49,746 nucleotides of DNA from an uncultured bacterium (lineage in GTDB: Bacteria > Cyanobacteriota > Vampirovibrionia > Gastranaerophilales > Gastranaerophilaceae): NCBI GenBank assembly GCA_902777605.1, contig CACYUI010000019.1, positions 1 through 49,746 on the forward strand. Direction: 5' to 3'. Of this stretch, positions 8,110 through 15,840 are shown one piece after another. The notes under the pieces were generated by a model that saw only the letters and a list, made by a program, of their open reading frames with translations, did no database searches and had not been told where the DNA came from. How positions within the stretch are numbered: position 1 is the stretch's first letter; each line of letters starts with the position of its first letter. Made by a program: the position numbers and the translations under genes.

Positions 8110-10092
8110 ATGAATGTGAGTAAGATGAATAAAGACAAATACATTTCAATTCAAGAATTAGCAGACCTTAAAGGTGTGAGTGCCCGAGCGATTCGGATGT
8201 CGCGTGATAAATATGTCACCCGCGAGATAATTGTCAGAGGCGGAAAAAGTTTTGAAATTCTCTTATCAAGTATTGAGTTGGATTTACAGGAAAAATATTT
8301 TGAACAAAAGACACAAATAACGTCTGAATCAACGGCTTTGATACCTATTTTACCTGTTAAAAATCTTCCGACAAAAGTGAATGAGATTGCACTTGCGCGT
8401 TTGGATTTGCTCCGCGAATGGCAAAAATACAGAAAACATCACCCTGGGGGTAAAACCCGTGCCGGAGTTGAGTTTATTGAAAGCTACAATACCGGCATGT
8501 TGTATCCGCATATTTTTAAGGTGCTCGGCAAAACTTCAATCGGCTCGGTTGAGCGTTGGAAACGCAAGCTTGGAAATACGACGGATTATCATTTATTGCT
8601 GCCAAAATATGAGTATGCGACAAAGTTTCGCACCTCTTTGACCGATTATGAAAAACAGGTGTTTTTGAAAATTCTGTTGCACCCGAACAAATTTTGTGTC
8701 GGGAAAGCCATCTCGATAACCAAGCACATTTTGTCAAAAGAAGGACCAATAAATGTTCAGGATGCGACATTTCGCCGTTATGCGAATTGGTTTCGGGATA
8801 ATCATTATGACATTTGGACGTTAGCTCGGGATGGCGAAAAGGCTTTGAAAGACAATGTTGAGCCTTACATTTTGCGCGACATTTTAAAACTTGAGGTAGG
8901 GGATGTACTTGTAGCAGACGGGCATAAGCTATCGTTTCTGGTGCAAAATCCATTTACAGGGAAACCTACAAGAGCGACTTTAATCGGTTTTTTGGATTGG
9001 AAATCGACAGCACTTGTCGGGTACGAGATTATGCTTGAAGAAAATACCCAAAGTATCGCATCCGCCCTGCGTAACGCCATAATCAACTTGCAAAATATCC
9101 CAAAAATCGTTTACCAGGATAACGGCAGGGCGTTTAAAGCGAAATATTTTGTGAACACGGATTTTAAGGAAACAGGATTTGAAGGGATTTATGCACGGCT
9201 TGGGATTAAGACGGTTTTTGCTCGACCGTATAACGCAAGAGCAAAAGTCATTGAACGGTTTTTTAAAGAGTTTCAGGAAAGTTTTGAAAAGCTTTTGCCG
9301 ACTTATTCAGGTTCAAGTATTGAGAATAAGCCGGCGCATTTTAAGCGAAACGAGAAGTTTCATAGGCAGTATTTCAAGCCAAATTATTACCCGACGATTG
9401 ATGAGGTTAAAATGCTTGTGGATAAATGGCTTGAGTTTAAGAACTCTCAGCCTTGCCCGAACGATAAAAACCATACGATAACGCAAGTGTTTGAAAACAG
9501 GACGAAAATCAAAATTGACACGGTTCGGCTTGATGATTTAATGATGACGGCTGATATCAAGACGATTTATCAAAACGGGATTCGGTTCCTCGGCACGTTT
9601 TATTATTCAGATAAACTATATGGGCTCAAAACTCAGGTTATGATTCGATATTCACTTTTTGATTTATCCGAGATTAAAGTTTACACAGTCAAAAATCAGT
9701 TTTTATGTACCGCAAAACGCGTAACAAAAGCTCATCCGATGGCTTATCATCTCGGCGATATCAAAGACGTTGAGGATTTGAAACAAAAAATTCAAAAGCA
9801 AAAACGGCTTAAAAATAAGACGATTAAAGAATTACAGAAGTTTTTGCCGAATGTGGATTTGAAATTTATTGAGCAAGATATTGAAGAAGATATTCAAGAT
9901 GCAATCGAAGTTAAGCCTGTTAAAGCTAAAAAGCAAATACCGAGAGAAGTACAGATGAATGTGCCTGTGTTTTTAAATAAGTATGAAAAGTTTGAATGGC
10001 TTATGAAAAACGGCTGCACTTGTGAAGATGACAGGGTGTGGCTTGCGGAATACAAGCAAAGTGAGGAATATCGAGGTCTTTATGAAACGTAA
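8110..10092 (+). CDS. Mu-like (MuA family) DDE transposase
   Basis: About 660 aa, the size of phage Mu transposase A. N-terminal HTH KYISIQELADLKGVSARAIR, a linker, then the RNase H-like catalytic core with Asp in VLVADGHKL (about 270), Asp in VYQDNGRAF (about 337) and Glu in AKVIERFFKEF (about 382). This spacing is close to MuA D269/D336/E392. The C-terminal part is basic, as expected for MuB contact. An in-frame GTG lies just before the ATG. It overlaps the ATPase gene by 11 nt. No phage structural genes follow, so this is a transposon rather than a Mu prophage. G+C is visibly higher than in flanking genes. Confidence 0.93.
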   Translation: MNVSKMNKDKYISIQELADLKGVSARAIRMSRDKYVTREIIVRGGKSFEILLSSIELDLQEKYFEQKTQITSESTALIPILPVKNLPTKVNEIALARLDLLREWQKYRKHHPGGKTRAGVEFIESYNTGMLYPHIFKVLGKTSIGSVERWKRKLGNTTDYHLLLPKYEYATKFRTSLTDYEKQVFLKILLHPNKFCVGKAISITKHILSKEGPINVQDATFRRYANWFRDNHYDIWTLARDGEKALKDNVEPYILRDILKLEVGDVLVADGHKLSFLVQNPFTGKPTRATLIGFLDWKSTALVGYEIMLEENTQSIASALRNAIINLQNIPKIVYQDNGRAFKAKYFVNTDFKETGFEGIYARLGIKTVFARPYNARAKVIERFFKEFQESFEKLLPTYSGSSIENKPAHFKRNEKFHRQYFKPNYYPTIDEVKMLVDKWLEFKNSQPCPNDKNHTITQVFENRTKIKIDTVRLDDLMMTADIKTIYQNGIRFLGTFYYSDKLYGLKTQVMIRYSLFDLSEIKVYTVKNQFLCTAKRVTKAHPMAYHLGDIKDVEDLKQKIQKQKRLKNKTIKELQKFLPNVDLKFIEQDIEEDIQDAIEVKPVKAKKQIPREVQMNVPVFLNKYEKFEWLMKNGCTCEDDRVWLAEYKQSEEYRGLYET

Positions 10093-10771
10093 ATTTGTTG
10101 TAACGCAGAATGTGAAACGATTTGTGGATTTGATGGATACGCTAAAAAATGCGCCCGCGAATCTGCCGAAGATGGCACTTGTGTATGGCGATTTCGGGCT
10201 CGGGAAGTCGCAAACGATTATGTGGTGGGTTACGAATAACGATGCGATTTATGTACGGTGTAACCACAAAATGTCTGCGCGTTGGCTTTTGACCGAGATT
10301 GTTGAGGAGCTTGATGATGTGCCGACATACCTGACCTCGCTCTTGTTTAAGCAGATTGAGGATAAACTGCGCGAGCGGCCAAAGGTTTTGGTGGTGGATG
10401 AGGTTGATTTTCTTTTGAATAACTCGTCTGCGATTGAGATTGTCCGCGATTTGCACGACAAAATTGGGATTCCCGTTGTACTTGTCGGAATGAGCCTTGC
10501 GGAAGCAAAACTCAAACGACACAAGCACATTTATGACAGACTTTTGGGTGTGTTGAAGTTTGAAACTTTTAATAAAGATGATGTGGCAAAAATCGTGAAT
10601 GAAATTTCGGATGTCGAATTTGAGCCTGATGCATTGGAACTTGTTTGTACAAAATTTAATCAGTTCAGGCAGATTGTGAAATTTTTAAATAAAGTCGAAA
10701 ACGTTGCCGAGATGAACAATTTGAAAACGATTACGCTGCCGGTTTTGGAGGGAATTTTGAATGAAAAATAA
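10082..10771 (+). CDS. MuB/TniB-like AAA+ transposition ATPase
   Basis: About 229 aa. Walker A is GDFGLGKSQ (36-44) and Walker B is VLVVDEVDFL, followed by a sensor region VVLVGMSLAEAKL. MuB-type ATPases bind target DNA and deliver it to the transposase. The ATG at 10082 overlaps the transposase stop; the frame continues upstream of it, but the overlap and a GAGG favour this start. Its 3' end overlaps the third gene by 11 nt, so the three form one translationally coupled operon. Confidence 0.9.
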   Translation: MKRKFVVTQNVKRFVDLMDTLKNAPANLPKMALVYGDFGLGKSQTIMWWVTNNDAIYVRCNHKMSARWLLTEIVEELDDVPTYLTSLLFKQIEDKLRERPKVLVVDEVDFLLNNSSAIEIVRDLHDKIGIPVVLVGMSLAEAKLKRHKHIYDRLLGVLKFETFNKDDVAKIVNEISDVEFEPDALELVCTKFNQFRQIVKFLNKVENVAEMNNLKTITLPVLEGILNEK

Positions 10772-11417
10772 GATTTTGAAACTCGCTAAAAGGCTTGAAA
10801 CATTCAGTCTTGAAGACATTGAATCTATTATGGGCGAAGGGATAGAAGACGTTTTACAAGAACTCGTTGATGACAGACAGTTGAATTTGGTTGGCGAAAT
10901 TTATTCATATAAAGCCGAGCAAAATTTACCACTGCCGTTTTGTTTCAAATTCCATTCGCAGGAAAAAATTGAGATGATAACAAAGTGTTTTTGTGCCGGG
11001 GTGAAGTCGAAACAGGCGAGTTTTCTTTTGGATATCGGGGATGCGACAATGCAGAATTTTTATAAACATTTTCGGCAGATGATTTATGAACGGCAATTGA
11101 ACGCCCTTAAAACGCACTTTGAACAAAATCCTAAAATTGCCAAGATGCGGAGGTTTTACGATATACCTGTTTGTTTTTATCTATATGACAACGAGCTTTT
11201 TGTAGTCGATAAGCCGCTAAAAACAAAACGGAAGAAACTTCCACACACAAAGGAAGAATCTTTGCGAATAAAAGTTCTCTACTCCCGCCTCCGCCGTTCA
11301 ATAAATCATTCCCAAATGAAACAAAACCTTGCACAGCATGTGGCTGAGCATATATTTCGTTACAGAAAAAAGCTGACTACATATTTTGAGAAATTCTATT
11401 TTCATGCTACATTTTAA
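10761..11417 (+). CDS. Unknown third protein of Mu-like transposition operon
   Basis: 218 aa, not recognised. The N-terminus (about 1-55) looks like a winged-helix fold (KLAKRLETFSLEDIESIMG, then VLQELVDDRQLNLVGEIYSY). The middle has an HTH-like AGVKSKQASFLLDIGDATMQ, and the C-terminus is very basic. It has no zinc-finger pattern and so does not resemble TniQ. Its 11-nt overlap with the ATPase gene says it belongs to the transposition machinery, perhaps as a target-choice or DNA-binding factor. It ends 2 nt before the retron inverted repeat starts. Confidence 0.65.
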   Translation: MKNKILKLAKRLETFSLEDIESIMGEGIEDVLQELVDDRQLNLVGEIYSYKAEQNLPLPFCFKFHSQEKIEMITKCFCAGVKSKQASFLLDIGDATMQNFYKHFRQMIYERQLNALKTHFEQNPKIAKMRRFYDIPVCFYLYDNELFVVDKPLKTKRKKLPHTKEESLRIKVLYSRLRRSINHSQMKQNLAQHVAEHIFRYRKKLTTYFEKFYFHATF

Positions 11418-11419
11418 TT

Positions 11420-11551
11420 GCAAGCTTAATTGACTTTTCATTGGTCGGTTCGCAATGAGTTTTAACAATGTTAGGAACATAGTGCCTACAGCCTTACAAT
11501 CACTAAATATTTATACTGGTACACAGTTGCAATAAGTAGAATTAAGCTTGC
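11420..11551 (+). ncRNA. Putative retron msr-msd RNA
   Basis: A perfect 12-bp inverted repeat (GCAAGCTTAATT at 11420-11431, AATTAAGCTTGC at 11540-11551) brackets 108 nt directly upstream of a retron-type RT. This is the arrangement of retron a1/a2 arms. The base after a1 is G (11432), the expected branch-point base. Inside is a hairpin CATTG/CAATG (11439-11457) with a 9-nt loop holding GGTTCG, and a short TAAC/GTTA hairpin. A possible outer extension of the arms (ATTTTAA with TTAAAAT) exists. I do not see the long msd hairpin of well-known retrons, so the msd boundary is open. Confidence 0.65.
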
Positions 11552-11567
11552 TTTTTAAAATAAAAAG

Positions 11568-13169
11568 ATGAAACATAATTTAAAAAGAAAACCTAAAGAC
11601 ATAATAGAAAAATTTAAAGCACTCTCTTCGAGAGAAGATGTTGCCGATTTACTTGAAATATCAGATAAACAACTTCGGTATTACTTGTATAGTCTTTCAG
11701 ATACAGAAAAATATACTAAATTTAATATTCCTAAAAAGAATGGTGGAAGCAGAGAGATTACTGCTCCAATAAAAAATTTTAAATTAATACAAAAAAATCT
11801 TGCACACATATTATACTTAATTCATAATCCGAGAATATGTTCATATGGTTTTGAAAAAAATTATAAAAATAAGGAGCAAGAAACCGTTTATAAAGGAATC
11901 TGCCCAAACGCCAAATTACATATTAATAAAAATAATGTATTAAATGTTGATTTAAAAGATTTTTTTACTTCTATAAATTTTGGCCGTGTAAGAGGGATGT
12001 TTATGGCATTACCTCACAATTTTAGTTCTGATGTTGCTACCGTAATTGCACAAATATGCTGTACAAATAATGCTTTACCTCAAGGAGCACCAACATCTCC
12101 TATAATTTCAAATATGATTTTAAAAAGTTTTGACTCAAAAATGCTTAAATTAGTTAAACCATTAAAATGTACTTATTCAAGATATGCTGACGATATAACT
12201 ATATCAACTAATTTAAAAACTTTACCTAAAGAAATATATGATTATACTCAAAATTCTATATCTACAGATTTGAATAGCATAATAGAAGATAATGGTTTTG
12301 AAGTTAATAAACAAAAAATTCGATTACAAACAAAAATACAAAGACAATCTGTAACGGGCCTAATTGTGAATAAAAAAACTAATGTACCTCGAGATTATAT
12401 AAAAAATGTCAGAGCATTACTATTTAGATGGGAAAAAGATGGAGAAGAAAACGCAGATAAATATTTTCAAGAACATTTTAAAAAATGTAAATTGAGAAGA
12501 GTCTTATTAGGAAGAATTTCTCACATAGGAAATGTTAGAGGTGTTGAAGATCCTATATTTATTAAACTATGGAATAAATATCATATACTAATTGGACAAT
12601 CTGATAAGATAAAAGCATTAATTAGCGAAGACAAAGAAATATTAACTCTAATATCAAAAGGTGAAAATAGTGAACTAGAATTTAAGCAAGCTTATGAGTA
12701 TTCCCAAGATGAGAAAAGATGCAACAATAAATTATATTACAGACCACAAGGCAAAAAAGAAGATATTCCTACAATGAAACATAAGGTTCTTAAAACAGTT
12801 TGTGCATTTCTTAACTCAAATTCTGGGGGAACACTTCTTCTTGGTGTCGAAGATAATTCTACAATACGAGGCTTGAAAGAAGATATAAAAAATAACAAGA
12901 ATAATTTAGATAGTCTCGCTTTATCAATAGACCATGCAATAAAAGACAATATTACTCCTTCTCCAATTGGAAATATAAAAACCAAATTTTATAAGATTCA
13001 TAATAAATATATATGCAAAATCGATATTGAACCCTACTACGATCCAGTATACTTAAAAACGCATGGTGGAATTTTTTATGTAAGAAATGATGTAGAATCT
13101 GTTGAGATTAAAGATAAAGATAAAATAGATCAATGGATAAGAGCACACAATAAGTTACAAAGAAACTAA
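11568..13169 (+). CDS. Retron reverse transcriptase fused to C-terminal AlbA_2/Schlafen-like domain
   Basis: 533 aa. Retron RT hallmarks: NAKLH (NAxxH, 114-118), motif A NVDLKDFFTSI (126-136), PQGAPTSP (171-178), YADD (206-209) and VTG in SVTGLIVNK (261-269). About residues 365-515 form a second domain: SELEFKQAY, TVCAFLNSNSGGTLLLGVED and a late GGIFYVRND. This pattern is typical of AlbA_2/Schlafen-type putative nucleic-acid or NTP-binding domains. The RT would copy the upstream RNA to msDNA, and the fused domain is the likely effector; that is inference. The gene is more AT-rich than the transposition genes before it. Confidence 0.88.
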   Translation: MKHNLKRKPKDIIEKFKALSSREDVADLLEISDKQLRYYLYSLSDTEKYTKFNIPKKNGGSREITAPIKNFKLIQKNLAHILYLIHNPRICSYGFEKNYKNKEQETVYKGICPNAKLHINKNNVLNVDLKDFFTSINFGRVRGMFMALPHNFSSDVATVIAQICCTNNALPQGAPTSPIISNMILKSFDSKMLKLVKPLKCTYSRYADDITISTNLKTLPKEIYDYTQNSISTDLNSIIEDNGFEVNKQKIRLQTKIQRQSVTGLIVNKKTNVPRDYIKNVRALLFRWEKDGEENADKYFQEHFKKCKLRRVLLGRISHIGNVRGVEDPIFIKLWNKYHILIGQSDKIKALISEDKEILTLISKGENSELEFKQAYEYSQDEKRCNNKLYYRPQGKKEDIPTMKHKVLKTVCAFLNSNSGGTLLLGVEDNSTIRGLKEDIKNNKNNLDSLALSIDHAIKDNITPSPIGNIKTKFYKIHNKYICKIDIEPYYDPVYLKTHGGIFYVRNDVESVEIKDKDKIDQWIRAHNKLQRN

Positions 13170-13553
13170 AATTTACCTTCCGACTAGCTTCCGAGTTTGG
13201 GAATGGGTAAATTCAAAGCGGACTTTTTGTCCGGAAAGTGTCATCGGGAAATGTAGCGATATATTTAGGTTATAGCGATTTGGGTGGATTTATTGTGGAA
13301 AGTTGCTGCCAAATTGTGGACAATAAAGTGACTTTCTGAGTAGTTTCAGTCAACCACTCGGAAGAGGGTGTAATTCAAACGTAAAGCCGAAAGTCGGCAG
13401 AAAAATCTTTTTTCAAATGTCCCATTAAAACCCAATAATCTACAATAATCTACAATAGTATGTTCGAACTTTTCTTATGACGGTTCAAACATAGTCATAG
13501 AGCCTAATCCATTATTTAAGGCCGTCATTAAGAACGGCCTTTGCAATAAAAAA
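13170..13553. other. Non-coding stretch after the retron: candidate transposon right end and island edge
   Basis: No convincing gene. It holds inverted TTCCGACTA (13178-13186) and CTTCCGAG (13188-13195), a CGGAC/GTCCG hairpin (13219-13233), a further TCGGAAGAG (13358-13366) shared with 8099-8107, and a GCCGA/TCGGC hairpin (13386-13398) followed by A- and T-rich DNA. It also has a tandem AATAATCTAC duplication (13434-13453) and the 8-bp hairpin at 13518-13541. G+C of the first half resembles the transposition genes rather than the retron. No exact terminal repeat or target duplication could be fixed. Confidence 0.4.
13518..13541. terminator. Hairpin beyond the tRNA-Asn 3' end
   Basis: AAGGCCGT pairs with ACGGCCTT across an 8-nt loop. 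It lies about 12 nt past a T-run that follows the tRNA on the minus strand. There is no strong U-tract after the stem in either direction, so terminator function is only possible. Confidence 0.35.
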
Positions 13554-13625
13554 CTCCCCAGGTTGGACTCGAACCAACAGCCTACCGGTTAACAGCCGGT
13601 TGCTCCGCCATTGAGCTACTGAGGA
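13554..13625 (-). tRNA. tRNA-Asn (GTT)
   Basis: Cloverleaf on the minus strand: acceptor TCCTCAG/CTGGGGA (with T-G wobble), D-arm AGCTCAATGGCGGAGC, anticodon arm CCGGCTGTTAACCGG with GTT, T-arm TTGGTTCGAGTCCAA, discriminator G. CCA is not encoded. A TATAAT box lies upstream near 13653-13658. Its 3' end faces the accessory island, the usual side for integrative elements. Confidence 0.95.
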
Positions 13626-13727
13626 TTATCGCAAGAACTATTCGTCCTCACATCTATTATACTAACAGATAAATTTATTTTGTAAAGAGTTTTTTTACCT
13701 ATAAGATTATTTGACTACATGAAATCC

Positions 13728-14171
13728 TTATGTTATATCGCATAACTGCGTTGTTTCAATATTTTTAAACATCTTTTCCGTTGCTAAATCTTGTGATATA
13801 GGACTTCGTCCCACAAAATTTCTGTGCTGGGCATATTTTTGGGAATAATCTGCCCAACTAATTTTTGCATACGATACATGCTCAAATTGATTATAATTAC
13901 TCCCTTTTGGTGTTTCATGAAAATGTATAAAAGTATCAAATTTTTCAGCTAATTCTTTTATAAACGGTATTTCAGAAAATTTGTCTTTAATTTTTTGCGG
14001 TATTTGAGTATCTTTAATATACCGACTACCTTCTTTGGAAACATTTATAACAGAATTTGTTGCATATTTTATTGTTGGATCCTGATTAAACAGAACGCTG
14101 GAAGTTTTTGTAAAATATAAACCGGACTTCATAGAAGGTGCATGATAATTTTTAATTGATTGGATACGCAT
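13728..14171 (-). CDS. Hypothetical protein, 147 aa
   Basis: I do not recognise this protein. It starts MRIQSIKNYHAPSMKSGLYF and has a middle segment ELAEKFDTFIHFHETPKGS. No signal peptide or membrane segment is seen. The N-terminal style (short basic, Asn/Tyr-rich, hydrophobic-aromatic) recurs in lineage-restricted proteins of such genomes. An AGGGAAG lies about 7 nt before the ATG. It is divergent from the Mini-III gene. Confidence 0.5.
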   Translation of the reverse strand: MRIQSIKNYHAPSMKSGLYFTKTSSVLFNQDPTIKYATNSVINVSKEGSRYIKDTQIPQKIKDKFSEIPFIKELAEKFDTFIHFHETPKGSNYNQFEHVSYAKISWADYSQKYAQHRNFVGRSPISQDLATEKMFKNIETTQLCDIT

Positions 14172-14220
14172 AGATACTTCCCTATATTAATTATTGCTGA
14201 AATGATTTTAACATAATTCA

Positions 14221-14229
14221 TGCTAAAAT
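14221..14229 (+). promoter_or_regulatory. Extended -10 of mrnC (TGC-TAAAAT)
   Basis: TG-C-TAAAAT is an extended -10 box that ends 6 nt before the mrnC ATG at 14236. There is no ribosome binding site, so a leaderless transcript is predicted. Confidence 0.5.
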
Positions 14230-14235
14230 AAAACT

Positions 14236-14601
14236 ATGGAAACTTTAGCGCTAAAAAATTATGCGCATCTCGGTGATGCTGTATGGGAAGTTTTTGTTAG
14301 AAATTATGTTATTCAACATACATCTAACTCAAAACTTTTGCACAAATTAACAACAGATAGGGTAAATGCATCATTTCAAAAAAACATGCTTGAATATATT
14401 ACAGACGACCTAACAGATGAAGAAAGAGAACTTGCAAGAAGGGCTAGAAATCTCCCTATACCTATCGGCAGGCGTTCAATTCAACATGACTATCGTTTAG
14501 CAACAGCTTTTGAAGTTTTAATTGGTTATTGGTATTTGCATGACAAAGAACGGCTGACATTTTTTTATAACTTAATTTCTGCTAATAAAGAGTTTTTCTA
14601 A
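14236..14601 (+). CDS. mrnC: Mini-ribonuclease III (MrnC)
   Basis: 121 aa, single RNase III-like domain without the dsRNA-binding domain. Seen: the catalytic-type HLGDAVWEVFVRNYV with Asp14, LTTDRVNASFQ, a LTDEERELARRARN block and YRLATAFEVLIGYWYLH with the second acidic site. Mini-III trims the ends of 23S rRNA precursors in Bacillus and occurs in cyanobacterial relatives. It stands alone here, between two opposite-strand genes. Confidence 0.92.
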   Translation: METLALKNYAHLGDAVWEVFVRNYVIQHTSNSKLLHKLTTDRVNASFQKNMLEYITDDLTDEERELARRARNLPIPIGRRSIQHDYRLATAFEVLIGYWYLHDKERLTFFYNLISANKEFF

Positions 14602-14633
14602 TTTTTAATTTTATTTTTTATAATTCCTTTAAT

Positions 14634-15047
14634 TCAATTTATTTTTTTTATTCCTATTAAATTTAGCTTATCTTTTTTTGCATCTTCTTTATTTGAATTA
14701 ATAATAACTAAAACCTCATCTTCTCCAGACATTTTTAAATTATTTCGCGCTATTGCTTCTAAGCCTGATATATTTGAAAAGTTTTTTATATTATCTTTCA
14801 ATTGGTCATTTAATGCCATTGCTGCATCTCTGGTTTTTGTTATTTGAACAATTTTAGCTTGATAAGAAATTATTTTTGACACATTCAATACTGCACTTAT
14901 TGTAATTTGAATCAAGCACAAGATTAAAACTACTGTAAGAAAAGAATAATAAAATCCACTGCCGGAAGAAGATGCAGTCCTGATTTTCTTAGATTCTGCA
15001 TTTGCACTTCCTTTTATTTTTTCGTTAAATTTTTTATTCTTTATCAT
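14634..15047 (-). CDS. FtsB/DivIC-like septum formation protein
   Basis: 137 aa. A basic cytoplasmic N-terminus (1-30) is followed by one membrane segment (about 31-55, FYYSFLTVVLILCLIQITI). A periplasmic coiled-coil follows, then the family signature LEAIARNNLKMSGEDEVLVII, matching the LEEIARxxLxM end of FtsB/DivIC proteins of the divisome. It lies 12 nt after a probable outer-membrane protein gene in the same direction. The ribosome binding site is weak. Family assignment is good; the exact ortholog is unclear. Confidence 0.75.
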   Translation of the reverse strand: MIKNKKFNEKIKGSANAESKKIRTASSSGSGFYYSFLTVVLILCLIQITISAVLNVSKIISYQAKIVQITKTRDAAMALNDQLKDNIKNFSNISGLEAIARNNLKMSGEDEVLVIINSNKEDAKKDKLNLIGIKKIN

Positions 15048-15059
15048 AAACTTATTTTC

Positions 15060-15776
15060 TTATAATTTAAATCCTGTCGAAAAACTTACACTTTCGGAAC
15101 GGTTACCATTTGCATAATATGACTGAGCTATTCCCAATTCAAATTTTAAAGAATCAGCATATTTTTTTAACGAAGGTGTATATACTAAAGTTAATTCGTT
15201 TTTATTTTTTCTATATTGAACATAGTTAGAAAAAGAATCTTTTAGTGTTAATTTGTCTGTAATATGCCACTCCGGTGTTATTCTTATAGAACTCCATTGA
15301 CTATCCTCAAGTTCCCTATTTGCTGACTGCCTTATGGATGTTTCAAAAGAATAATGTCTTGGTGAATCATATCTCAAAAAAAAAGAAGCAGTTGATTCTA
15401 CTTGTGAATATGATAATTCTTCTCCGAATTTAGAGCCATAAGAAAAAGAACCTGCATGAGCAACAACACTACCTGACAACGGCAAAATATCACCAAGGGC
15501 GTTTCTTGTAACCATAACTCGAGCTAGCGCGCTCCTTTGAGTATTGGTATTTGAAGTTATATTTAAGACCCCCACCGGCAGGGTCAATGTTCGCTGGGGG
15601 ATGTTCACCTCCGGTTTTTCAATGTTTTCGTCGAGATAAATTGTCTCAACGGGGTTGTCATCATATTCGACCTGTCCGTTAATTTTATATGTTTCTTTGA
15701 CTTGCTTCTCTTCAGCCGATGTGACAAGCAAATTCATAAACAATATAAACGAAATTATTAGTAATCTCTTGAACAT
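15060..15776 (-). CDS. Secreted, probable outer-membrane beta-barrel protein
   Basis: 238 aa with a clear signal peptide (MFKRLLIISFILFMNLLVTSAEE; cleavage near residue 21). The mature part has a short N-terminal region with an Asp/Glu-rich linker. It then has alternating amphipathic strands rich in Ser, Tyr and Arg (for example SFETSIRQSANRELEDS, SVSFSTGFKL at the end), as in small barrels. Specific function unknown. The start is 6 nt after TAAAAT with TTGTAA 17 nt upstream: a textbook promoter and no Shine-Dalgarno. A GC-rich patch at 15563-15605 resembles the tsaB-tail repeat. Confidence 0.65.
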   Translation of the reverse strand: MFKRLLIISFILFMNLLVTSAEEKQVKETYKINGQVEYDDNPVETIYLDENIEKPEVNIPQRTLTLPVGVLNITSNTNTQRSALARVMVTRNALGDILPLSGSVVAHAGSFSYGSKFGEELSYSQVESTASFFLRYDSPRHYSFETSIRQSANRELEDSQWSSIRITPEWHITDKLTLKDSFSNYVQYRKNKNELTLVYTPSLKKYADSLKFELGIAQSYYANGNRSESVSFSTGFKL

Positions 15777-15782
15777 ATCTAC

Positions 15783-15811
15783 ATTTTATTTCAAAGAGGT
15801 AAATATTACAA
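15783..15811 (-). promoter_or_regulatory. Promoter TTGTAA-N17-TAAAAT of leaderless OMP gene
   Basis: On the minus strand -35 TTGTAA (15811-15806), a 17-nt spacer and -10 TAAAAT (15788-15783), ending 6 nt before the ATG at 15776. Confidence 0.6.
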
Positions 15812-15840
15812 ATATGTTACCAAGAATTAATATTTTTGAT

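Noticed and set aside
8516-8953. Long antisense open frame opposite the transposase gene
   Set aside because: It has no ribosome binding site or known motif and its content follows from the codon structure of the transposase; many similar antisense frames over recN, recA, plsX and rpmF were dropped for the same reason.
8110-11417. Mu-like prophage
   Set aside because: Only transposition genes are present; no head, tail, lysis or late-regulation genes follow, and a retron follows directly.
11568-13169. Group II intron or diversity-generating RT
   Set aside because: No maturase/X or HNH domain and no intron RNA structure, no variable-repeat target; NAxxH and VTG motifs plus the flanking inverted repeat point to a retron.
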